51,617 bases of DNA from Parcubacteria group bacterium CG1_02_58_44 (lineage in GTDB: Bacteria > Patescibacteriota > Patescibacteriia > SG8-24): positions 1 through 51,617 of the forward strand of contig MNWN01000018.1 in the NCBI GenBank assembly GCA_001872545.1. The letters run 5' to 3'. Of the stretch, positions 16,579 to 24,500 are shown piece after piece (positions within the stretch are counted from its first letter, which is position 1; each line of letters opens with the position of its first letter). The notes under the pieces are model-generated. The model searched no databases. It saw nothing but the letters and a program-made list of their open reading frames with translations, and had not been told where the DNA came from. The translations under genes and the position numbers were made by a program.

Positions 16579-16967
16579 GCTTTTCGGTTTAGTCGGCGAC
16601 GCTTGGCGAGACAGGCTTCGCAGGTTTCGAAGAATTCGAGTAGATGGTCAGAACTGTCTTTCAGCGGGCAGGGGATGCAGCCGACTTGGCCGCAGTCGCG
16701 ACAGACCGTGTGTGCATGGTGGCTCCGTTCGGCCAGCTCGTAGAGCGCCTTGCCGTCGTGGCCGACAGTCGAACATAAGATGTTCCTTTCGGTCAGGGCG
16801 GTCAGGTTGCGGTAGACGGTCGACAGGTTGACGTCTCCGAGTTTGACGAACAGCCGGTCGGCGGTCCAGGCACGGTCCGGATCGAACAGTTCGAGCAGAC
16901 GCAGTCGGTCGGCGGTCTTGCGCAGGCCGGTCTGCTGGAGGGTCTTTTCGGTGGCGTCCTTGGTCAT
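16575..16967 (-). CDS. Fur-family regulator, probably zinc-sensing (Zur-like)
   Basis: The 130-residue protein has a winged-helix DNA-binding domain (TGLRKTADRLRLLELF...LSTVYRNLTALTERNIL) and a metal-binding C-terminal domain. HHAHTVCRDCG and CEACLAK provide the two CxxC pairs of the structural zinc site, and an additional CIPC follows the first pair. It heads the znuACB operon and overlaps znuA by 4 nt, so a zinc uptake repressor is the best reading. PerR and iron Fur are less likely by context. A 19-bp 9-1-9 dyad on the only -35-like TTGACA upstream (17010-17028) suggests that it represses its own operon. Confidence 0.88.
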   Translation of the reverse strand: MTKDATEKTLQQTGLRKTADRLRLLELFDPDRAWTADRLFVKLGDVNLSTVYRNLTALTERNILCSTVGHDGKALYELAERSHHAHTVCRDCGQVGCIPCPLKDSSDHLLEFFETCEACLAKRRRLNRKA

Positions 16968-17009
16968 GGTTAGCGTTTGGGAGTTACCTTTTCATTTTTG
17001 CAAATCAAT

Positions 17010-17028
17010 TCGCATCTGTCAATTGCGA
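17010..17028. promoter_or_regulatory. 19-bp Fur/Zur-type operator candidate
   Basis: The dyad TCGCATCTG-t-CAATTGCGA has a 9-1-9 layout with 7 of 9 pairs matching, the geometry of Fur-family boxes. On the minus strand it contains TTGACA (17022-17017), the -35 of the regulator operon, so a bound dimer would block polymerase. The matching -10 is poor. Confidence 0.5.
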
Positions 17029-17034
17029 GAACGT

Positions 17035-17154
17035 CTGTCTGTACTTTTCGAAGAAAAGACAGGTGTTTTGCTCGACCTTCCGGCGCCTCACCCCACAAGA
17101 TGCGGCGCTTTTTTTCTTTCAATGCCTGTATCTCTCACCTCCGAGTACAGACAG
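17035..17154. repeat. 10-bp inverted repeat in the regulator-cca intergenic region
   Basis: CTGTCTGTAC at 17035-17044 is exactly inverted as GTACAGACAG at 17145-17154. The first arm abuts the dyad CTTTTC-gaa-GAAAAG (17044-17058). The second forms AGTAC-agacag-GTACT (17144-17159). They could be paired sites for a second regulator acting toward cca. In between, GCGCC...GGCGC followed by seven T (near 17110) resembles a weak terminator. Confidence 0.35.
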
Positions 17155-17227
17155 GTACTAGTAGCCGGTCGGTTCTGGGGGCTATATACTTTAGATACAT
17201 AAGGTCAAAGCCTAAATAGCCGCTGCA

Positions 17228-18748
17228 ATGATCGAATCGGACCGACAAAAATTGCAAGACCTCTCCCGCCGATCGCAGCTCGGTTTTTTGGCGACGGTGC
17301 GGGAGCGCCTGCCGAGGTCGGAGTGGTTCCTGGTCGGCGGGGCAGTACGTGACGCGCTACTGGGTCGGATCGACGGAGCACAGGACCTGGATTTGGTGGT
17401 TCGGGGCGTGGGACTTGATGAGCTAACGGCGGTACTCGAGGGGATGGGTCAGGTGGATGCGGTCGGCCGCAGTTTTGGCGTGCTGAAGTTCAGATCAGAT
17501 GGATCTGCCTCCGGTCAGCCGGCCATCGACATCGCCTGGCCACGCACCGAACGGGCCGGCGGCAGCGGAGCCTATCGTGACTTCGAGGTCAGTTTCGATC
17601 CTGACCTGCCGATCGAGGATGACCTGTCGCGTCGCGACTTCACTGTGAACGCCATGGCCTGGGATTTCGCGCATGAGGAGCTGATCGATCCGTTCTCCGG
17701 CCGAGACGATTTGGAACGTAAGCTCGTGCGGTCGGTCGAGGATCCGGATGCCCGGCTGTCCGAGGACCTGTCGCGTGTGCTGCGGGCGATCAGGTTTGCC
17801 TGTCAGCTCGGCTTCGACATCGAGGAGCAGACTTGGGCGGCGTGCGTTCGGCTTGCTTCGAAGTTGAATGGTACTCATCAGGCCGACAACGGCGAGAATG
17901 TCCGCGTGGTTCCGTACGAGACCGTGGCCAAGGAACTGGTCATGTCGCTGAAGGCCGACGCATCGCGGGCCATGGGGCTGCTCCTGGACGGAGGTCTGGT
18001 GAAAGCGCTGCTACCCGAGCTCGGTCGGACGGTCGGTACCGAGCAGCCGATCGAGTACCACAGCGAGGGCGACGTCTGGACGCATACGATGCTGGCCCTG
18101 GAGCGGGCGACTTCGCCGGAGTTCGGACGGTTTTTCGACGGCGAGACGCCGACTGTCGAGACGCTTTTGGCCATCGTCCTGCATGACGTCGGCAAGCCCG
18201 GAACCATGAACTTCCACTCTGACGGACATATCAGCTTTCACGGCCATGACCTGATCGGTGCCGACTTGGCGCGCGGGCTCGTGGAGCGGCTGCGGCTGTC
18301 GAGCGCGGCCGGCGAGACGCTGCGGCCGGATCGGATCTGGTGGCTGGTGCGCTGGCACATGTTTCCGCTGCTGGTTGACCTCGATCACGTGCGCAAGACG
18401 CGGCTGGCGGCGCTGTTTCTGGACGACCCGGAAGCCGGCCGTCAGCTGCTGCAGCTTTCGTGCTGCGACCGGCTGGCTTCGATCTCCGAGGGAGGTGAAT
18501 CGAATCTGGACGGACTGATTCATCTGATGGACGAGCTGAAGGAGCTGGCCGGACGGTCGGCGAACCGGACCAGATGGCTGCTGTCGGGCGAAGAGGCCAT
18601 GGAGACGCTGGGGCTGGAGCCCGGGCCCGAGGTCGGCCGTCTGCTCGAGGAACTGCACGAGGCTCAGCTGTCCGGCGAGATCTACGACTCCGACGGGGCC
18701 AAGGACTGGCTGCTGCGGCAGCGGAAGGCGGAAAGGCGGAATGACTAA
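17228..18748 (+). CDS. cca: CCA tRNA nucleotidyltransferase with HD domain
   Basis: The 506-residue enzyme adds or repairs the 3' CCA of tRNAs. The class II polymerase head is clear: FLVGGAVRDALLG, the metal-binding DLDLVV, then RRDFTVNAMAWD and SEDLSRVLRAIRFACQLGF. The C-terminal part has an HD phosphohydrolase domain (HTMLALERAT, LLAIVLHDVGKPGTMNFHSDG), as in long bacterial Cca proteins that also remove 2',3'-cyclic phosphates. The ATG at 17228 lies about 40 bp after a TATACT (17185-17190) with no clear -35. The tRNA-Gln in this window encodes its own CCA, so repair may be one of the roles of this enzyme. Confidence 0.95.
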   Translation: MIESDRQKLQDLSRRSQLGFLATVRERLPRSEWFLVGGAVRDALLGRIDGAQDLDLVVRGVGLDELTAVLEGMGQVDAVGRSFGVLKFRSDGSASGQPAIDIAWPRTERAGGSGAYRDFEVSFDPDLPIEDDLSRRDFTVNAMAWDFAHEELIDPFSGRDDLERKLVRSVEDPDARLSEDLSRVLRAIRFACQLGFDIEEQTWAACVRLASKLNGTHQADNGENVRVVPYETVAKELVMSLKADASRAMGLLLDGGLVKALLPELGRTVGTEQPIEYHSEGDVWTHTMLALERATSPEFGRFFDGETPTVETLLAIVLHDVGKPGTMNFHSDGHISFHGHDLIGADLARGLVERLRLSSAAGETLRPDRIWWLVRWHMFPLLVDLDHVRKTRLAALFLDDPEAGRQLLQLSCCDRLASISEGGESNLDGLIHLMDELKELAGRSANRTRWLLSGEEAMETLGLEPGPEVGRLLEELHEAQLSGEIYDSDGAKDWLLRQRKAERRND

Positions 18749-18797
18749 ACGTTGACGGTTGCGCTGACCGCCACCGCAAAAAATTTTCCGCACAAAA

Positions 18798-18838
18798 CAA
18801 AATCGTCAGCGTCCGATTTGGATCGGCTGACGATTTTT
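18798..18838. terminator. Bidirectional terminator after cca
   Basis: AAAATCGTCAGC and GCTGACGATTTT pair, with an inner stem CCGAT/ATCGG. A and T runs on both sides serve cca and the convergent small gene. Confidence 0.9.
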
Positions 18839-18844
18839 CGTTTC

Positions 18845-19180
18845 CTACTTCTTGGCCTTGGGACTGCTCTCGAACATGGCCTTCACTCCGTCCCAGCTGC
18901 CCTTCAGCTCTGACCCCAGTTCGGTCAGCTCCTCCTCGGACAGGTCCTTGACTCCGCGGAATTCGGCGACCGTGGTGTCCACGATCTTGCCGTAGGCCGT
19001 CTTGGTCAGCTTGCCGACGCTCTTGGCGTGGGCCATTACCTTGCGGCGGATGCGGTCGGCCGCCTTGGCGATGGCCGCCTTCTTCTCGTCCTTGTGCTCC
19101 ATGCTCAGGACCAGGTGCGCGACCGCGCCCAGCACCGCTCCGGCGGCCAGTCCCTTGATCAGTCCGACGTGTTTGCTCAT
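18845..19180 (-). CDS. Small membrane-anchored protein (YtxH-like layout)
   Basis: The 111-residue protein has a glycine/alanine-rich N-terminal membrane segment (LIKGLAAGAVLGAVAHLVLS, residues 7-26). A charged, helical Lys-rich region follows and ends SSPKAKK. This is the general layout of YtxH-type small stress proteins, but the sequence is not diagnostic. It is probably in the inner membrane with the tail in the cytoplasm. A promoter lies 30-60 bp upstream (19216-19244). Confidence 0.7.
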   Translation of the reverse strand: MSKHVGLIKGLAAGAVLGAVAHLVLSMEHKDEKKAAIAKAADRIRRKVMAHAKSVGKLTKTAYGKIVDTTVAEFRGVKDLSEEELTELGSELKGSWDGVKAMFESSPKAKK

Positions 19181-19215
19181 ATGATTTTCGTTCCCGTGAG
19201 TTAGGTTCCGTCGTC

Positions 19216-19244
19216 AGTATAGCAGATCGGTCCGGTGTCGGCAG
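19216..19244 (-). promoter_or_regulatory. Promoter of the small membrane protein
   Basis: On the minus strand CTGCCG (19244-19239) and TATACT (19221-19216) are separated by 17 bp, with TGC before the -10. The start is near 19209. Confidence 0.6.
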
Positions 19245-19296
19245 ATAAGTCGAGACTGTTCGGACCAAAGAAAAGGACCGTCCGAGTGGGCGGTCT

Positions 19297-19845
19297 CTAG
19301 TTTAGCTGATCATTTCGAACCGTCGGGTTAACGTACGGCATATCCTCGTTCCAGTAGGCGGTCGGGTCGAGATAGTCCGGATATCTCTCCTGTAGCCATT
19401 GGGTCAGGTCGGCACGTGTCTCCTCGCGTTCTTCAGCGCTGATCGCACCTGTTGTCTTTCTCATCAGTAGGACAGGTTGACCCGTGACGCGGTCAAGTAT
19501 CAGGCCCCTCACCTGCGGATCGTCGTTCTCGCTCTCAATCACGAAGCGGCGCAGCAGTTCGAAGCCGATCAGCTTCGGGTATCGCGACTGCCTGATTGCC
19601 GACTTCGCTTCCGTTAGCAGGATGCGCGGTTGTCCTAACTGGTTGAAGCAGTACCGTACGGTCGGCGGTGACGATCCATTGGTGGATATCGTTTCTGACC
19701 GCCATCCTGACGGCAGGGTCAAGGTCGTCATTTCGCCGCTGGCCGACGTGTCTACCCCCAGATCGATGAGCCATTTGAACTCATCCTTGATCAGGGAAAT
19801 CCAAAACTTCCTCTCTTCGTCTTGGTATGTCAGCACTTCTCTCAT
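19297..19845 (-). CDS. Protein of unknown function
   Basis: The 182-residue soluble protein has no recognised motif. It is acidic at the N-terminus (MREVLTYQDEERKFWISL) and ends ...YWNEDMPYVNPTVRND. No signal peptide or membrane helix is seen. The ATG at 19845 is chosen over the in-frame GTG at 19857 because GGGAGG sits five bases before it. A perfect -35 TTGACA lies upstream (minus strand, 19891-19886), but the -10 at the right distance (CAGTCT) is weak, which may mean an activator. It diverges from the small gene at 19964. Confidence 0.65.
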   Translation of the reverse strand: MREVLTYQDEERKFWISLIKDEFKWLIDLGVDTSASGEMTTLTLPSGWRSETISTNGSSPPTVRYCFNQLGQPRILLTEAKSAIRQSRYPKLIGFELLRRFVIESENDDPQVRGLILDRVTGQPVLLMRKTTGAISAEEREETRADLTQWLQERYPDYLDPTAYWNEDMPYVNPTVRNDQLN

Positions 19846-19925
19846 TTCGCCTCCCACCGTTTAGACTGGCGGCTTTTGTATTTAATGTCAACAGTGGGGT
19901 CGGTGAGTCGGCTGATTCGAGTGGC

Positions 19926-19954
19926 TTGTTCGACTGCCGGTGCCGTCCTATACT
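19926..19954 (+). promoter_or_regulatory. Promoter giving a nearly leaderless mRNA
   Basis: TTGTTC (19926-19931) and TATACT (19949-19954) are separated by 17 bp. The start near 19961 is only about three bases before the ATG at 19964. Confidence 0.6.
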
Positions 19955-19963
19955 GACCGCACT

Positions 19964-20284
19964 ATGGAATGCACCGAGATCGATCGCGAGACCGCCGAAC
20001 GCTACCTGGCCGACGCCCAACCGGCTTGGCGGTCGTTCTGGTTTCACACCTTTCTGATGGCCAGAAACTTGGAAGAGTTCGCGGCAGGTCTGGCGGAGAT
20101 CGACGACGGCGTATATGACTATCACGTTCAGGGTCACTCGCAAGACTTGTCGCGTTGGGTGCGCGAAGTGGCGGGCGACGGTGCGCTGGCCGACGCCATG
20201 GAGAAGGTGCACACTCGCTCCGAGGCGGCCGAGCTGGTGGCGATGCGGGTCAAGGAATTAAAGAAGGTCATCGGACTGAAGTGA
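19964..20284 (+). CDS. Small DUF5752-like protein
   Basis: The 106-residue protein has the helical pattern 'SFWFHTFLMARNLEEFAAGL..IDDGVYDYHV...QDLSRWVREVAGDGALADAM'. This resembles the DUF5752 family of small helical proteins with conserved His and Trp residues. The function is unknown. The promoter position points to the ATG at 19964 rather than the in-frame GTG at 19940. A terminator lies at 20371. Confidence 0.6.
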   Translation: MECTEIDRETAERYLADAQPAWRSFWFHTFLMARNLEEFAAGLAEIDDGVYDYHVQGHSQDLSRWVREVAGDGALADAMEKVHTRSEAAELVAMRVKELKKVIGLK

Positions 20285-20370
20285 TCGGTGACGACACTGC
20301 CGGCTACTTGACCGGAGCGTTGAAACCGTCTTCATGACGTTGTAAATTGTCACTGGCTGCGGAGCGGCGC

Positions 20371-20393
20371 AAGGTCCATCGGACCATTTTTGT
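20371..20393 (+). terminator. Rho-independent terminator
   Basis: GGTCC-atc-GGACC is followed by ATTTTTG, 85 bp after the stop at 20284. Confidence 0.6.
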
Positions 20394-20462
20394 TTAAGGC
20401 CGCTTCGGTCAGCCGTTTGAGAAAGGAACGCCCTCGGGCGGGCCGTAACCTACATTGGTTCT

Positions 20463-21041
20463 ATGGGCAAGGAGGTAGTGCTCGACATCGAAACATCGAA
20501 CAGCTTCGCCGACGTGGGCAAGTATGACCCGTCGCTCCTGAAGATTTCGCTCGTGGGAGTCTACTCCTACGCCACCGACCAGTATCTTTCATTTCTCGAA
20601 CCGGAGCTGTCCAAGCTGTGGCCGCTTCTGGAGTCGGCCGATCGGATCATCGGCTACAACCTGTTCGGTTTCGACTATCAGGTGATGAATACCTATTATC
20701 CCGGTGACTTCGCCGGCTTTCCGACGCTTGATGTCATGAAGGAGATCGAGAAGGCGATCGGTTTTCGGATCAAGCTCGACGATGTGGCCCAGGAGACATT
20801 AGGCGAGGGCAAGTCCGGCAACGGTCTGCAGGCTATCGAGTTCTTCCGGCGGGGCGAGATCGACAAGCTGCGCGACTACTGCCTGCAGGACGTCAAGGTG
20901 ACGAAGGAGGTGTATGAGTACGGTCTGCAGCACGGAAAGGTGAAGTTTCGCGATCGGGCCGGTCAGGTGGTCACTCCGTCGGTAGACTTTGCCCTGAACA
21001 GGGAGCTGTCGCGTCCGGTCAGCATGACCTTGCCGCTTTAG
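20463..21041 (+). CDS. DEDD-family 3'-5' exonuclease (RNase H-like fold)
   Basis: The 192-residue protein has the three exonuclease motifs of the DEDD superfamily: VVLDIETSNSF (Exo I, D-x-E, residue 7), IIGYNLFGFDYQVM (Exo II, N...FD) and LRDYCLQDVKVTKEVYEYG (Exo III, YxxxD). It is close to the YprB-like/RNase H-like proteins that are widespread in CPR, and probably trims 3' ends of RNA or DNA. It is a single domain without a partner helicase or polymerase. A TACATT (20451-20456) just upstream would make this another leaderless message. Confidence 0.85.
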   Translation: MGKEVVLDIETSNSFADVGKYDPSLLKISLVGVYSYATDQYLSFLEPELSKLWPLLESADRIIGYNLFGFDYQVMNTYYPGDFAGFPTLDVMKEIEKAIGFRIKLDDVAQETLGEGKSGNGLQAIEFFRRGEIDKLRDYCLQDVKVTKEVYEYGLQHGKVKFRDRAGQVVTPSVDFALNRELSRPVSMTLPL

Positions 21042-21230
21042 ATCCTGTCCGAAGTTTTGCCTCTCGAACCGATTCGAGGTTTGTCGGCCCGCGATTAGAA
21101 GAGATGTCTCGGATTGAAGCGGTTAAGTCCTCGCTCCGTCTCGACTTCACATTTTGTCGCCCTTCGGTGTTTTCGTCGGGAACGAGATTCGAGCGTTCTC
21201 GGAAGGCAGACCTCAGACAGGCTCTTAGCC
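21042..21230. repeat. Possible IS-derived relic or MITE with imperfect terminal repeats
   Basis: The left end (GATCCTGTCCGAAG at 21042) and the right end (CTCAGACAGGCTCTTAG near 21212-21228) are imperfectly inverted. The right end matches the IS5-type terminal repeat at 239-254 in 15 of 16 bases. No reading frame lies inside. A related partial left end (GATCCTATCCGA) lies at about 27093. Confidence 0.35.
21109..21149. repeat. 41-nt dispersed repeat, copy 1
   Basis: The segment starting TCGGATTGAAGCGGTTAAGT matches 26276-26315 at about 36 of 41 positions. In the second copy GACTGAA/TTCAGTC forms a small stem. Confidence 0.6.
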
Positions 21231-21272
21231 GGGCAGTCGGATCCGACGTAGGATCTTTCGTATGAAATCGAG

Positions 21273-21394
21273 TATAGTGTTGTACGAGTCAGATCGGGCT
21301 GTGGACTAAGTCCACCAGACGATCGAATTCAGACAAGCAAACGTTCTTTTGGTATGTCGTGGAGGGGAGAAAAATCGGACATTGTCCGTTTTTT
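21273..21394 (+). ncRNA. Candidate small RNA upstream of nrdJ
   Basis: A TATAGT (21273-21278) is followed by about 110 bases with no reading frame. They contain a perfect GTGGAC-taa-GTCCAC hairpin and end in a terminator (21376-21394), with a second terminator right behind. No upstream plus-strand gene lacks a closer explanation, so an RNA gene is possible. There is no good -35. Confidence 0.25.
21376..21394 (+). terminator. Terminator 1 upstream of nrdJ
   Basis: CGGACA-t-TGTCCG is followed by six T. Confidence 0.65.
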
Positions 21395-21400
21395 AGGTGC

Positions 21401-21436
21401 CCCCCTCCGTCGGTTTTGTACGGTGGGGTTTTTAGT
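21401..21436 (+). terminator. Terminator 2 upstream of nrdJ
   Basis: CCCCTCCGT and ACGGTGGGG pair with one mismatch and are followed by five T. Together with terminator 1 it insulates nrdJ from upstream transcription. Confidence 0.65.
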
Positions 21437-21497
21437 TAGGCGGACACAGTTCCGTTGAACTTTCGAGGCAAATTGCCGTACCGCTGTCCACACTAGG

Positions 21498-21546
21498 CCA
21501 CAAGATGTTGTGGTATAATCTCTTCGGTCAACACTACATATTGTAA
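21498..21546 (+). promoter_or_regulatory. nrdJ promoter flanked by two NrdR-box-like dyads
   Basis: Box 1 is CCACAAGATGTTGTGG (21498-21513, perfect 6-bp arms). Box 2 is ACACTACATATTGTAA (21531-21546), close to the NrdR consensus ACAC-A/T-A-N-AT-N-T-A/T-GTGT. Their starts are 33 bp apart, about three helical turns, as in known NrdR regulons. The extended -10 TGG-TATAAT (TATAAT at 21514-21519) sits directly between them, so bound NrdR would block polymerase. No nrdR gene is in the window. Confidence 0.65.
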
Positions 21547-21576
21547 AATGCGCCAAGGCGCTAGTTATCATGCCTT

Positions 21577-24500
21577 ATGATGAATCCAGTTCCGAACGCC
21601 ACCTCTACCGCTGACCGCCGTACGGAGGAGAGTCGGCGCGTGGTCTCCGCTATATTGGAACAGATCCCCGGGCTGCAGAAGGTAAAACAAGTCCGGCAGC
21701 GGGACGGCTCAGCGGTAGACTTTAGGCCGGAACAGGTTGGAATGGCGCTGTCGGCGGCTCTGACTCGGGTCGGCATTGACGACCAGATGGCGCTGGCCAA
21801 ATGCACTCACCAGTCGCTGATGCGGCTGGAGCGGGAGTTCGACGAACGTACCATTCCGACTACCGACGACATTAGTCGGATCGTGGGTACGGTTTTGATA
21901 GACAACAATCTTTCCTTCGCGGCCAAGAAGTACTTCGCGGCCATGCTGCCGGAACGCAGCCGTCAGCCACAGAGGCTGAGCGCCGGGTTGAAGTTCAGTC
22001 GGCTGTTCACCAGGGCAGAGGTCCATCCCTACGATCAGGTCGAATGGGAAAGGAGGGATGCGGTCATCAAGAACGAGAAGGGACAGACGGTTTTCGAACA
22101 GCGTGGAGTCGAGGTCCCCAAATCTTGGAGCCAGTCCGCGACCAATATCGTGACGTCGAAGTATTTCCGCGGCGAGATCGGCAAGCCGGAACGGGAATAT
22201 TCGGTCCGGCAGATGGTCGATCGGGTGGCTCAGACCATCGCCCATTGGGGGCGTCAGGACGGATATTTTGCGTCCGAGGAGGATGCGACCGTTTTCGAGG
22301 CGGAGCTGACGTCCATACTCGTCAACCAGCGAGCGGCCTTCAACAGTCCGGTCTGGTTTAACGTCGGCGTCAGTCCGCGGCCGCAGTGCTCGGCCTGCTT
22401 CATCAACTCGGTACGTGACGACATGCGCTCGATCCTTAACTTGGCCGTGACCGAAGGAATGCTCTTCAAGTACGGCTCCGGCACCGGCACCAACCTGTCG
22501 TCGCTGCGTTCCTCCAAGGAGCTGCTGGCCAACTCGTCCGGCAAGTCGTCCGGTCCGGTCTCGTTCATGAAGGGCTTTGACGCCTTCGCCGGCGTCATCA
22601 AGTCCGGCGGCAAGACCCGGCGGGCGGCCAAGATGGTCATTTTGAACGTCGACCATCCGGACATCGAGGATTTCGTCGAATGCAAGATCAGGGAGGAGCG
22701 CAAGGCCAAGCAGCTGATCAAGGCCGGGTACGACGCCTCGATGGACGGCGACGCCTACAGCTCCGTATTCTTCCAGAACGCCAACAACAGCGTGCGGGTC
22801 ACGGACGACTTCATGGGCGCGGTGGTTGACGGTCACGAGTGGACCACCAGGGCGGTGACTACCGGACAGGTGATGGGCTCCATGCCGGCCAAGTCGTTAT
22901 TTCGCAAGATTTCGCAGGCGGCCTGGGAGTGCGGCGATCCGGGACTGCAGTTCGACTCCATGGCCAACCGCTGGAATCCGGTCCCGAATTCGGGACGAAT
23001 CAACGCTTCTAATCCATGCGTCACCGGCGACACGCTGGTGGCCACGTCTGATGGCTGGCGCCGCATCGACTCGCTGCTCGACGGACCAATGTCGACGATA
23101 GGATCCGATGGTCAGGCACACGGCACCGGACCGGCCTTCTCGACCGGAACCAAGCCGGTCTACCGGCTGACCACCAGGGCTGGCTTCGAACTCAAGCTGA
23201 CCGCCGATCATCGCGTCCTGACTTCGAACCGCGGTGACGTGCCGGCCTGCGAACTGACTAAAGATGACATGGTGCTGTTGGGGCGGCCGGGCTTCGGTTC
23301 GGCTGAACTGGACCAGAGGCTGGGTGAGTTCTTGGGGTTGCTCGTGGGCGATGGCTGCATCAGCGGCGAGCAACGGACGGCCGCATTGACGCTGTCGCCG
23401 GACGAGTCTGCCGTGGCCGAGCGGGTGCATGCCCGACTGACCGAGTATCGGCAGGAGAAGGCTGCCGATGGACGGGCGGCCCGCGAGACGGAGGTCACCA
23501 AACCCCAAGGTACTTTGCGGATCAACACCAGTGCCAAGTGCGTAACGGATGAGCTGGACCGGCTGGCCGTTCTAGACCGCGGCAGCCAAGCCAAGGAATT
23601 TATGCCGGATGTCTTCGATCTAGACGAAGGCTCGTTGGCCGCCGTGCTTCGTGGCCTGTTTACCGCCGATGGTACCGTCGCCAACTACGCAGACAAGTCG
23701 CAGTATGTAGGACTCGACAGCGTTTCGCTCGGTTTGCTGGGGCAGGTTCAGCTGCTGCTGATGGCGTTCGGAATCAAGTCGAATATCTATCGTGACCGGC
23801 GGGTCATCGGCCAGACCACGGCGCTGCTTCCTGACGGTCAGGGTGGCAGCAGGGAATACGAGGTCAGTCAGATTCACAGCCTACGCATCAGCTGCAGTTC
23901 GCGTCTGGCGTTCGAGAAGAGGATCGGTTTCGTTGCTGGGAGCGTCAAGGTCGACCGGCTGTCAGCGATGAACCGGGAGGTCGGAACTCATGAAGACCGG
24001 TTTGAGGACCAGGTCGAGTCTTTCGACTACCTAGGAGAGGAACCGGTCTACGATCTGACCGAACCGGACACTTCGCATTTTGTCGCCTCCGGCTTGGTGG
24101 TCCATAACTGCTCCGAATACATGTTCCTCGACGATTCGGCATGCAACCTGTCGTCCCTGAACCTCCTGAAGTTCGTCCGGTCCGACGGATCGTTCGATAC
24201 CGGGTCCTTCCGGCAGGCGTCCGAGGTGATGATCACGGCCATGGAGATACTGGTCGGCAACTCGTCGTATCCCACGCCGTCTATCGAGGAGAACAGCTAC
24301 GACTTTCGGGCGCTGGGCATCGGCTACGCCAACCTGGGTGCGCTGCTCATGTCGTACGGCTTGGCCTACGATTCCGACGACGGGCGTAACTTCGCCGCGG
24401 CTGTGACCGCGCTGCTGACCGCCTGCAGCTACCGGCAGTCGGCGCGCGTGGCTTCGGTCCTCGGTCCGTTCCGCTACTACCGCATGAACGAGGAGTCCTT

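Noticed and set aside
16575-16967. Fur-family regulator as PerR (peroxide sensor) linked to superoxide dismutase
   Set aside because: It overlaps znuA and heads the zinc operon; sodB is 11 kb away with a separate promoter and no similar dyad.
21042-21497. tmRNA, RNase P RNA or SRP RNA in the gap before nrdJ
   Set aside because: None of the conserved marks was seen (no tRNA-like end with CCA, no GAGGAAAGTCC, no GGAAGG-AGCAGCC).
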